27,599 bases of DNA. Source: Equadaptatus sp045642025. GTDB lineage: Bacteria > Synergistota > Synergistia > Synergistales > Synergistaceae. The translations under genes and the position numbers were made by a program. The notes under the pieces are model-generated. The model had not been told where the DNA came from, ran no database searches, and saw only the letters and a list, made by a program, of their open reading frames with translations. The stretch's first letter is position 1, and each line of letters opens with the position of its first letter. Where the stretch lies: positions 1 to 27,599 of the forward strand of contig JAZUIB010000003.1 of assembly GCA_045642025.1 (NCBI GenBank), written 5' to 3'. Positions 6,756 through 13,940 of the stretch are shown piece after piece.

Positions 6756-7487
6756 TCAGAAAAATTTCATTTCAGTAATGCAGGTGTCCTGCCATCGGCT
6801 GCCGTCACGAACATCATTAATGACAATTTTTACAGTATCAGTAACAAGAGGGTGATCAAATGTTATTCTCTGCTCCCCCATACTATCCTGTATAGTGCAG
6901 TTTACGGTAGTTCCGTCTGCAGCTATAACACTTAGCGATACAGGAACTCCGTTTTTATAAAACAAATCAGATCTTTTCTGATGCCCTGCCCATATACTGA
7001 AGCCGTGTATTCTCTGCATACCGTTAAACTGGACACTAATATATTCCCCAATACCCATGCCTGCGACACCTTCCGCCCAACACGACTTAAAATTATTGTC
7101 AAAAATTTTTGAAGCATCATGAGAATATGAGTTTTCAATGTCGTATGACGACGCAGAAACAGACACAATGTTTACATTATTTGCGTCCGCAATATTATTC
7201 TGCTCATTTTCTGCAAATGACCTGGCAGTCGCAGTCTGCGAAGTATTCTGCGAAACAGAAGTGTCTTCACCGCTTTTATTGTCTTTACTGACAGATATAA
7301 CAGTAATTGCAGCAAAGACAATAACTGCAACAGACAGTATCGCTATCAACATATTTTTGTTTATTTTTACTGCATTGCTGGTTTGTTCTGTCTCTTTTTC
7401 ACTTTCTGTGGCTGTTGCGGCACCACAATTGGGACAATAACTCAGCATATCATCAAATTTGCTGCCACAGTAATGACATCGTTTCAT
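6756..7487 (-). CDS. Zinc-ribbon membrane protein with NADase-type glycan-binding domain
   Basis: Residues 1-23 form a zinc ribbon (CHYC, CPNC). A membrane helix follows near 46-66 (MLIAILSVAVIVFAAITVIS), then a Ser/Thr/Asn-rich linker. The C-terminal 135 residues form a discoidin-like beta sandwich: SASSYDIENSYSHDASKIFD, the CWAEGVAGMGIGEYISVQF segment, HGFSIWAGHQKRSDLFYKNG, then TVKIVINDV and a Trp-Gln-Asp-Thr-Cys end. This pattern is the NADase-type glycan-binding domain that precedes the catalytic domain in some NAD glycohydrolases. No catalytic domain is present, so I expect a binding rather than enzymatic role. GAGGT lies eight bases before the ATG. Confidence 0.85.
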   Translation of the reverse strand: MKRCHYCGSKFDDMLSYCPNCGAATATESEKETEQTSNAVKINKNMLIAILSVAVIVFAAITVISVSKDNKSGEDTSVSQNTSQTATARSFAENEQNNIADANNVNIVSVSASSYDIENSYSHDASKIFDNNFKSCWAEGVAGMGIGEYISVQFNGMQRIHGFSIWAGHQKRSDLFYKNGVPVSLSVIAADGTTVNCTIQDSMGEQRITFDHPLVTDTVKIVINDVRDGSRWQDTCITEMKFF

Positions 7488-7525
7488 ATTTTGGGACCTC
7501 GCTTTATATTCTGATTATAAATGTA

Positions 7526-8380
7526 CTAATAACGCTTAATGCGCTGCAAAGCCTTAACAGCATTTTCTTCTCCCGCTTCCGCGGCTTTCTGATACCAATA
7601 TATAGCTCGGTTTATATCCTGTAAAACACCTTTCCCCGAATGATACATCGTACCGAGATTATACATAGCCGTAGTATTACCATTTTCCGCTGCCAAAGCA
7701 AACCATTTAACAGCCTCATCATTATTCACAGATGTTCCCCAGCCGTATTTATACATTGCTCCAAGGCGATTCATGGCATCTTTTTCCCCTTTTTCGGCAG
7801 CTTTACTGTACCATTCAAATGCCTTATAGTCATCTTTGTTAACACCTATGCCGTATTTATACATTACACCCAGACGTTTCATTGCCGTCGCATGGCCTTT
7901 TTCAGCTGCAGATTCAAAATAAAGCTTGGCTTCAGCATAATTTTTTGCATTATACAGATTGTTGCCTTTGCTGTAATCAGCATTTGAATCAATATCAGGT
8001 GCATTTTTTACCGAAACATTCTTATGCGGGGCTTCTGTATTAGAGTCAATATTACTTCTGACTACAGGAGTATTTTGTTCTTTCAACGTATTATTAGCAT
8101 TTACATTCTCCTGTACCACAGTATGAGATGCATTGGAGACAACTGCAGTACTAGATTGTGTATTCTGCTGAACAGATATCTTCGTACCACTTTGACTGCC
8201 TTTACTGACGTTTAACAAAACAAAAGTACCCAAAGCTACAACTGCACCGATCAGTATCGATATCAGCAGCAAATTTTTATCTAATTTTTCCGTATGACTT
8301 TCAAAAACTGTAGCACCACAGTTGGGACAATAATGCAGTGAACTGTCAAAATTGCTGCCACAGTATTGGCACTGTTTCAT
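7526..8380 (-). CDS. Zinc-ribbon membrane protein with Sel1 repeats
   Basis: The 284-residue protein starts with a zinc ribbon (CQYC at 4-7, CPNC at 18-21) and a membrane helix near 34-57 (LLLISILIGAVVALGTFVLL). A Ser/Asn/Val-rich linker of about 85 residues follows. Residues from about 140 hold at least three Sel1 repeats: units containing AAEKGHATAMKRLGVMYKYG, AAEKGEKDAMNRLGAMYKYG and AAENGNTTAMYNLGTMYHSG, then a partial unit ending AVKALQRI. Sel1 repeats bind proteins or peptidoglycan-related ligands and are common in signalling complexes. The gene is separated from its upstream neighbour by the hairpin at 8420-8448, so its transcription may be uncoupled in part. Confidence 0.9.
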   Translation of the reverse strand: MKQCQYCGSNFDSSLHYCPNCGATVFESHTEKLDKNLLLISILIGAVVALGTFVLLNVSKGSQSGTKISVQQNTQSSTAVVSNASHTVVQENVNANNTLKEQNTPVVRSNIDSNTEAPHKNVSVKNAPDIDSNADYSKGNNLYNAKNYAEAKLYFESAAEKGHATAMKRLGVMYKYGIGVNKDDYKAFEWYSKAAEKGEKDAMNRLGAMYKYGWGTSVNNDEAVKWFALAAENGNTTAMYNLGTMYHSGKGVLQDINRAIYWYQKAAEAGEENAVKALQRIKRY

Positions 8381-8419
8381 GGCTTCAATCTCCCATACAT
8401 CATATATTGTCGAATATAT

Positions 8420-8448
8420 GCAGACAAGCGAAATAATCGCTTGTCTGC
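8420..8448 (-). terminator. Hairpin between 8461 and the Sel1 gene
   Basis: A perfect 12-bp stem (GCAGACAAGCGA with TCGCTTGTCTGC) has a 5-base loop. On the minus strand the downstream bases are ATATATTCG, so the T run is weak. It may attenuate transcription between the secreted SH3b genes and the Sel1 gene rather than stop it. Confidence 0.5.
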
Positions 8449-8460
8449 GTGATGAGATTT

Positions 8461-8961
8461 CTATCTGATATACTGATGGCTGACCCAGCCTTTTCTGTCT
8501 TTGTATTCAACCTGATACCAAAATTCATTTATATTACCGTCAAGAGCATCAAAAAATTGGCATCCTGTGACCAAAACTTCTTCATTTCCGGGGAAACAAT
8601 ACAGCACTGGGGAGTTTTTACTGGCTTTTTGCCTCATATTAACCCTTGTTCCCTTAATATGACGCTTCGGAATCTGTACAAACTGACCATAAATCCAGCC
8701 ATTTTCCTCTCCGGTGCCTTCTTCAATATTTATATCAATCTTGTACCAGGGATATTTTTCACCAGGGTTATGGTGTTTTCCGCATAAAATAAAACTATTG
8801 CCTTTATTCATTTGATACAACACAGAGGCACCTTTGTTGGGATTTTTCCTTACATTGACATTGTTGCCTGTAACTATTGGACCCAGAAAAGATTCAGCCA
8901 ACGCAGTCCCCGCAATGAATACCGACAAAACCACAAGCAGCATAATAATTTTCTTCTTCAT
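8461..8961 (-). CDS. Secreted protein with two bacterial SH3 domains
   Basis: The 166-residue product has a signal peptide (KIIMLLVVLSVFIAGTALA) and two SH3b domains. The first begins GNNVNVRKNPNKGASVLYQM and ends GWIYGQFVQI. The second begins GTRVNMRQKASKNSPVLYCF and ends GWVSHQYIR. SH3b domains bind cell-wall peptides or ions. No catalytic domain is present. The ATG at 8961 is preferred since GGAGG at 8969-8973 is seven bases upstream; the ATT/TTG-led longer reading lacks a site. It is a close paralogue of the gene at 8995 and shares the NPGE(K/E)YPWY insert in domain one. Confidence 0.85.
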   Translation of the reverse strand: MKKKIIMLLVVLSVFIAGTALAESFLGPIVTGNNVNVRKNPNKGASVLYQMNKGNSFILCGKHHNPGEKYPWYKIDINIEEGTGEENGWIYGQFVQIPKRHIKGTRVNMRQKASKNSPVLYCFPGNEEVLVTGCQFFDALDGNINEFWYQVEYKDRKGWVSHQYIR

Positions 8962-8994
8962 AATCAAACCTCCAAAATTAATTTGAAATTATAT

Positions 8995-9459
8995 TTACTG
9001 CACATATTGTGCTGATACCCAGCCGTATTTGCCTTTGTAATAAATATACACCCAAGTACCGTCATAATATGTCGCATTGCCAAGCACCCAAACGTCCTCA
9101 TACCGAGGGAAACAATATAAAACCCCTGCTTTTTTGCTTGGTCCCTGTCTCATATTTACTCTTGAACCTGATATATAACTTTTATAAATATTTACATACT
9201 GTCCGTATATCCAGCCTGCGTTTACATCATATTCTGAGGAAACAAATCTGTACCATGGATATTCTTCACCCGGATTTTTATGCACTTCAATAATTTTACC
9301 GTAGTTTCCGCTATTAAGCTGATACATAACTCCAGCGTTTATATTCGGCGCACGTCTTACATTAACATGTGTGCCATTAACGGTAGGCAGAGTATAAGCA
9401 AAAGCGGTGCCGGTTAAAAGAACTGCCATAATTGCAAGTACTATAATAACTTTTTTCAT
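8995..9459 (-). CDS. Secreted protein with two bacterial SH3 domains (paralogue)
   Basis: The 154-residue product has a signal peptide (KKVIIVLAIMAVLLTGTAFA) and two SH3b domains: NGTHVNVRRAPNINAGVMYQ to GWIYGQYVNIY, and GSRVNMRQGPSKKAGVLYCF to GWVSAQYVQ. The shared inserts with the gene at 8461 and with the SH3b part of the membrane protein at 12638 (NGTHVNMRQYPSLSAGVIFQ) show recent duplication. The RBS (GAGGTAATG region) is about eight bases before the ATG. It likely acts at the cell wall, exported and not anchored by a membrane helix beyond the signal. Confidence 0.85.
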   Translation of the reverse strand: MKKVIIVLAIMAVLLTGTAFAYTLPTVNGTHVNVRRAPNINAGVMYQLNSGNYGKIIEVHKNPGEEYPWYRFVSSEYDVNAGWIYGQYVNIYKSYISGSRVNMRQGPSKKAGVLYCFPRYEDVWVLGNATYYDGTWVYIYYKGKYGWVSAQYVQ

Positions 9460-9520
9460 TTTTCATTACCTCACAAACATAAATGTAACTTACAAATTTT
9501 TATACAAATTCATTCTGCCA

Positions 9521-9994
9521 TTACCAATCAGCGATTGCACTAAACACAATCCTGTCAACACTGCCATCCAGCACCTGTTGTTTAACCGGTTTTGTGCAAC
9601 AGACAATTACATGCCCCTGTTTATCGCAGATAGCAGCATAATCAACCACCATCTGTCTGCCGTTAAGTGCAAATTTTGCTTTCACATACATATAAAAAGG
9701 TGTCTGATTTAACCTGTATTTATTCCTTACTGAATTTTTTATACTCTGTGTGCGGTATGCAATCAGTTGGTCTGCATAGTAATAATTGCCATTTCCGGAC
9801 GTTGGAGCATAGTAATATGCCTTATCTGCTGTAAGTTTTGCCCTTTGCCAGTTTGACCTAAGGTTGACAAACAAAGGACTTCCGCAAGGCTTGAAGTGCT
9901 GTGTTCCGGGAACAAAATATACTGCCGAAACTTCAGGCACAAAGACCACTGTAAGCAATATAAACGTAAATAAAAATAGCAGTTTCTTTTTCAT
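9521..9994 (-). CDS. Secreted protein of unknown family
   Basis: A signal peptide covers about residues 1-24 (KKLLFLFTFILLTVVFVPEV), and the remaining 133 residues are Tyr-rich (AYYYAPTSGNGNYYYADQL) with a C-terminal beta-like half (RQMVVDYAAICDKQGHVIVC). I do not recognise it. The size, signal peptide and a late D-x-x-G-x-V-I turn are similar to the adhesin-E-like proteins at 434 and 1422, which is a weak lead only. A start at 10027 is also possible, but no clear RBS supports either; the ATG at 9994 puts the signal peptide at the end of the chain. Confidence 0.6.
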   Translation of the reverse strand: MKKKLLFLFTFILLTVVFVPEVSAVYFVPGTQHFKPCGSPLFVNLRSNWQRAKLTADKAYYYAPTSGNGNYYYADQLIAYRTQSIKNSVRNKYRLNQTPFYMYVKAKFALNGRQMVVDYAAICDKQGHVIVCCTKPVKQQVLDGSVDRIVFSAIADW

Positions 9995-10128
9995 ATACAC
10001 TTTCACGTCATTATTCATAATAAACATATGTTATATATAAAAATACCTCACTCTGCGCAGTAATATTTCGTAATATCAGAGCATATTTTACCAGCGACAG
10101 AATGAAGTATTAAATTACATAATAACAA

Positions 10129-10995
10129 TTATCTGAGATTTATATCAATATTTTTTTGCTTTCCATCCGGATCCATAAACACAACTGTTATACCCATATG
10201 ATCCTTTGCACATTGTCTGATATGGTCTCTGAGCTCCTGAGCCGAGCAGTTTTTCGTATTTATATTATTAACCATGTAAAGTTCTGTGCCCGCCATAGCC
10301 CCTAAATTTGCCATTGCGCTTCCTGGCCTGACACTTTCGATTATAAGATACCCTTCCCTGCTTTTAGCTTTGTCGGATACATCAAAACCTGCAGATTCAA
10401 GCATACTGAACTGCGTATCATTGGAAAGCAGCACACTTTCACTAGACATATGTATTTCTCTGCGCACTTTTTCTGCCAAATCCATATCCGGTACACGTGC
10501 AGTTACAGTTATATATCTTCCAGTTGAATCCAGTTCAAAATCGACTTCTTCTCCACCATCCATGCGTGCTGTAAGCACATCATTATTATTGATTTCTGCA
10601 GACACATTATTATCCATAAACATTCTTCTGGTGGCTTCCATTGCACGTTGCGCACCGACCTGCGATGCCGCAGCAACAAAATCTTCTGCATATCCTGTAG
10701 CATGGTCAATCAGCGTTTTCTGCACTTTTATTCTCTCTTCATTATTCTGGCTGTTATTATCGGCGGCGCCAAGCAATGCACCCAATACAGCTAATCCTGC
10801 CACAATACCTGCGGCAGTACCTATTGATGAGTCATCTGAACTGCTGTGATGGTGATGGTGGTGATGCTGCGGGCGTGGATGCGGACGTGAATGTTGCCGC
10901 TGTGGCTGCGGGCGCGGATGATGCCCGCGCGGACTGGCAAATACAGGTGTAGCGGCAAGTAGAATTATCATGAGTACAGCTATAACTTTTTTCAT
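10129..10995 (-). CDS. Secreted His-rich protein with C-terminal PDZ domain
   Basis: The 288-residue product has a signal peptide (VIAVLMIILLAATPVFA), then a His/Arg/Pro-rich stretch at about 24-50 including seven His in a row. A Gly/Ala-rich hydrophobic segment follows near 57-80. A mixed alpha-beta middle comes next, and a PDZ domain from about residue 205 (YLIIESVRPGSAMANLGAMA, then ELRDHIRQCAKDHMGITVVF). The His run could bind metal ions such as Zn2+ or Ni2+, which is noteworthy beside so many zinc ribbons. The hydrophobic segment might hold it in the membrane. No protease domain is seen. The RBS GGAGAGG is five bases from the ATG. Confidence 0.8.
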   Translation of the reverse strand: MKKVIAVLMIILLAATPVFASPRGHHPRPQPQRQHSRPHPRPQHHHHHHHSSSDDSSIGTAAGIVAGLAVLGALLGAADNNSQNNEERIKVQKTLIDHATGYAEDFVAAASQVGAQRAMEATRRMFMDNNVSAEINNNDVLTARMDGGEEVDFELDSTGRYITVTARVPDMDLAEKVRREIHMSSESVLLSNDTQFSMLESAGFDVSDKAKSREGYLIIESVRPGSAMANLGAMAGTELYMVNNINTKNCSAQELRDHIRQCAKDHMGITVVFMDPDGKQKNIDINLR

Positions 10996-11039
10996 TGCGA
11001 CCTCTCCTTTATTTACGAATTAAACCGTTTTTAATAGTT

Positions 11040-11609
11040 TTAATATTCGTTCTGTATCCTGCGAAGATTTTCTTCTCTGCGTTTTTTGGCTGCTTCTCTT
11101 GCGGCATTGTGTTCCGAGTTACTCGCCGAACTTTTAACAACTGAATTTGTATTAGGTTTTGAGGAGGTAACTTTATTTTTGTTCACGCGCGGAACAACTA
11201 CCGATTTAGTCGTTTTTCTTGATTTATCAATCCTTTTTATTTTCTTTTGAGCAACGGATACCCGCGGTTGTTTTTTGTCAGTTTTAACTATCACGGCATT
11301 ATGAACAACCTTTTGTTCCTCTGTTACAGTATGCCGAACAGTATCAGGCACTGCAGATTTATCCGGTTCGTTATCTGTTACACATAAAAAATACATAAGA
11401 CAACATACTGCTATAACAGCAAGCAGTATAAATATTTTTTTCCCGTTCTTGACGGACTTATCAGACTTCTCGCTCTGCTCCTGTATAACTCGTTGCGTGT
11501 ATGCCTGTTTAGCAGCCTCTTCTGAATATGTAGCACCGCAATAGGGACAATAACTCAAACCACTGTCAAAAAATTCCCCGCAGTACGGACATTTTTTTGT
11601 ACCTGCCAT
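11040..11609 (-). CDS. Zinc-ribbon membrane protein with Lys-rich outer tail
   Basis: The 189-residue protein starts with a zinc ribbon (CPYC at 7-10, CPYC at 21-24) and has one membrane helix near 54-74 (IFILLAVIAVCCLMYFLCV). The outer part, about 110 residues, is low-complexity and very basic (KKIKRIDKSRKTTKSVVVPR; end EAAKKRREENLRRIQNEY). A basic tail of this sort could bind teichoic acid or peptidoglycan, but nothing more specific can be said. The RBS AAGGAG lies 14 bases upstream of the ATG, rather far. It sits between the L,D-transpeptidase and the PDZ gene. Confidence 0.8.
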   Translation of the reverse strand: MAGTKKCPYCGEFFDSGLSYCPYCGATYSEEAAKQAYTQRVIQEQSEKSDKSVKNGKKIFILLAVIAVCCLMYFLCVTDNEPDKSAVPDTVRHTVTEEQKVVHNAVIVKTDKKQPRVSVAQKKIKRIDKSRKTTKSVVVPRVNKNKVTSSKPNTNSVVKSSASNSEHNAAREAAKKRREENLRRIQNEY

Positions 11610-11740
11610 TATAGTTATCTCTGCTCCTTATCTACATTATCCATTCGATTTGTATCACATCTTTTATTAATTCTGCTTACTTGTTTCAGATCTATTTTGG
11701 ACATCTTGACCTTTTGTATTTTTTTCATCTTCTTTATTTT

Positions 11741-12622
11741 TCAGAAATTCGCTAATTTTGTCTGTGTTGCTTTTAATGCTAGTAACTGATGCACACCTCT
11801 ATCTTGACTGCCTTTTTTCTTTTTATCTTCAGTACGTTCTTTGTTGCTTTCTCGCGGACCACTATCCTGAGTGGTGCTTTTTGCAGGCGGCGTAATTTTG
11901 CCATTTCTGACTATAACTATCTTCATCCCGCTTTTAATATATTTCTTTAACTCATGAACATCTGTATTTTTAAGCCTTATGCATCCTTCAGTCGCATCCT
12001 TGCCGATTGATTTAGGGTCATGAGTTCCGTGAATTCCTATTCCGTTCCAGCCTGTATGAAGTCTGATAAACCATGGACCATAGGCATTTTTTATAACACC
12101 TTTACCGTCATGGAAATCATGTGACCATGTGCTAGCATCCTGTACTGACTGCACATAAAAATCGTCACCTTCGGGTGTACGAAAGTCCCCAGACTTGGTT
12201 TTATTTCCGTGATTTTTTCCTGTTGCAACTCCATACGTTTCTATCGGCTTTGGATTTTTGCCGTCCATAACATATAGCTTATGTGTCCCTTTATCAATCA
12301 ATATCCATTTTCCCTTTTCAGGGCGACGGTAACCGCTGGTTTGCACCGTCTGTGATGAAGACCCGTTTTGTTTTTCGGGGTTCTTTGGTTCTTTAGAAAC
12401 ATTTTTTTGTGCAGCAGAACTATTGCTTGCATTACCAGTTGATTTTGAAGGCGTCTCCATTTTTTTCTCACTTGATGTAGTTTTTTCACGTTTTTCTACA
12501 TCAAAACAAAAAGCTACTCTGTCAAGCGCAAGACCTGCAAAAACCCCTGCGACAAATACCAATGATAGTATTATTAGCGTTTTTTTGCGTTTCTTTGTGC
12601 GAGCGATTTCATTAGTATACAT
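11741..12622 (-). CDS. Membrane-anchored L,D-transpeptidase (YkuD domain)
   Basis: This enzyme should form 3-3 cross-links in peptidoglycan or attach proteins to it, using a Cys nucleophile. A membrane helix lies at about 15-34 (TLIILSLVFVAGVFAGLALD), then a Ser/Lys/Asn-rich spacer, then the YkuD domain at about 104-239. The catalytic signature is intact: GIHGT at 196-200 and GCIRLKNTDV at 213-222, with Cys214 and Arg216. The tail after 240 is charged. Its stop is odd: a +2 frame just past it stays open to a TAA at 11667-11669 with a hydrophilic tail-like sequence (SEFLKNKEDEKNTKGQDV), so a small frameshift may have shortened the end. This should not affect catalysis. The RBS is GGAGAC, about five bases before the ATG. 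Confidence 0.9.
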   Translation of the reverse strand: MYTNEIARTKKRKKTLIILSLVFVAGVFAGLALDRVAFCFDVEKREKTTSSEKKMETPSKSTGNASNSSAAQKNVSKEPKNPEKQNGSSSQTVQTSGYRRPEKGKWILIDKGTHKLYVMDGKNPKPIETYGVATGKNHGNKTKSGDFRTPEGDDFYVQSVQDASTWSHDFHDGKGVIKNAYGPWFIRLHTGWNGIGIHGTHDPKSIGKDATEGCIRLKNTDVHELKKYIKSGMKIVIVRNGKITPPAKSTTQDSGPRESNKERTEDKKKKGSQDRGVHQLLALKATQTKLANF

Positions 12623-12637
12623 ATTGTCTCCGTCTCC

Positions 12638-13204
12638 TTATTTTACAAACTGACCGTATACCCAACCTTCATATCCTTTATAAGAAATTTTGCACCAAGG
12701 ATATTTTCCGTCATACACTGGAGATACCTCAGAAACATAGACTTCTTCATAACCAGGGAACTGGAATATTACACCTGCGGACAAACTCGGATACTGCCTC
12801 ATATTAACATGTGTACCGTTAATTAAACACCAGCCGGTATGATTATATGATTGTTTTTTTTCTGGAGGCGCTTCAGTTTCAGCCGAAGCTGAACTCGAAT
12901 AATTGTTAGAAGAAGATGTATTACTTACAGCACTATTGTCTATCGTCACATTGCTATCCGTTATCTTTACACCTATGCTGAAAGCAAGTATTACAAGCAT
13001 AATTATTGCAGCCGCTATTCCTATTATTTTTGATGTGTTATCACGTTGCTGAGCACTTGGCTGCGTATATGGCGTCTGTTGAGTTTGTCGCGGTTGCTGC
13101 ATGATTGGAGTCTGTGCTGACACCTTCGGCAATACTGCGCCACAGTGTGGACAATAGTTCAGTTTATCATCTACAACGGAATCACAATACAAACACTTTT
13201 TCAT
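12638..13204 (-). CDS. Zinc-ribbon membrane protein with SH3b domain
   Basis: The 188-residue protein has an N-terminal zinc ribbon (CLYC at 4-7, CPHC at 18-21), a Gln/Pro/Thr-rich spacer, a membrane helix near 59-79 (IGIAAAIIMLVILAFSIGV), a Ser/Asn-rich linker and a C-terminal SH3b domain (NGTHVNMRQYPSLSAGVIFQ to GWVYGQFVK). The first ribbon knuckle lacks the usual following Gly (CLYCD instead of CxxCG). Its SH3b domain is closest to the secreted pair at 8461 and 8995, so the ribbon-helix part looks like a swapped-on anchor. Its TAA is part of the RBS region of the L,D-transpeptidase gene, so the two are tightly coupled. Confidence 0.87.
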   Translation of the reverse strand: MKKCLYCDSVVDDKLNYCPHCGAVLPKVSAQTPIMQQPRQTQQTPYTQPSAQQRDNTSKIIGIAAAIIMLVILAFSIGVKITDSNVTIDNSAVSNTSSSNNYSSSASAETEAPPEKKQSYNHTGWCLINGTHVNMRQYPSLSAGVIFQFPGYEEVYVSEVSPVYDGKYPWCKISYKGYEGWVYGQFVK

Positions 13205-13232
13205 TCAAATATCCCTTTATGGTTAGCAGTAA

Positions 13233-13925
13233 TTAGAAACTGCCTCTGCTGTTTATAGCGCGTCCATGTTTGCGTTTGGCGAATAGATCTTTCAATTCTG
13301 TAAGAACAGATTTTATTTTCTCTTCTTCCTCAGCAGAACTAAATAATGTTTCAAGTTCTTTCAGACTGGAGTCGATATCTTTATCTATATCACCAAAGAC
13401 TGTTTTATCCGAGTAATGCGCATCTTCACAAAGTTGTTCAAGCTCTGACCTGTAATCGCTGCATTTGCTGTCAGATTTCAGCTGCATTAGTCTAGATTCT
13501 ATATCCTGCATAAACGCAAATTTTACTGCTAATGCATCATCAGAGGTCTTTATTTTTGAAGCCGCGAGATAGAAAAGAAGGAATAATACACATAAAGCAA
13601 CAATTCCTACCGCCTGATGCATACTGTACCGTGTGACTTCGTCATAGTATGAATCACGCATAAATACCATTATAAGCGTAAATAGAAAATATAGCACAGA
13701 AACTGTACTGAAAGCACTTATATTAAAAGCTCTTGCATAGTCCAGTACAATTACAACCAACGCGCTGAACAGTACCAATTCAGCAATAATCACAAACAAA
13801 AGGGAAATAACATCTATTCTGTTAGCCTGAATTCCCCAGTCGCTACAGAAAAAAATCGCCAGTGTTGTCAGTAATATTAACAATTCTATAACAATTAAAG
13901 AAGTTATTTTGGAACGTTCTGTCAT
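13233..13925 (-). CDS. Four-helix membrane protein with cytoplasmic coiled-coil tail
   Basis: The 230-residue protein has hydrophobic segments at about 9-27, 41-65, 71-90 and 103-122, followed by roughly 100 charged residues with heptad-like spacing (SSLKELETLFSSAEEEEKIK). There is no ribbon. I do not recognise a family. Its place right after the SPFH gene, 15 bases from that stop, recalls the small membrane partners that anchor SPFH protein YdjI in Bacillus, so an anchoring role is a fair guess. The RBS GGAGGGG is six bases before the ATG. Confidence 0.75.
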   Translation of the reverse strand: MTERSKITSLIVIELLILLTTLAIFFCSDWGIQANRIDVISLLFVIIAELVLFSALVVIVLDYARAFNISAFSTVSVLYFLFTLIMVFMRDSYYDEVTRYSMHQAVGIVALCVLFLLFYLAASKIKTSDDALAVKFAFMQDIESRLMQLKSDSKCSDYRSELEQLCEDAHYSDKTVFGDIDKDIDSSLKELETLFSSAEEEEKIKSVLTELKDLFAKRKHGRAINSRGSF

Positions 13926-13940
13926 ATTGAACCCCTCCGC

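Noticed and set aside
10286..10849. A 187-residue plus-strand open frame opposite the PDZ gene
   Set aside because: It is Ser/Ala/Thr-rich with no start site and lies wholly antisense to a gene with signal peptide, PDZ domain and good RBS.
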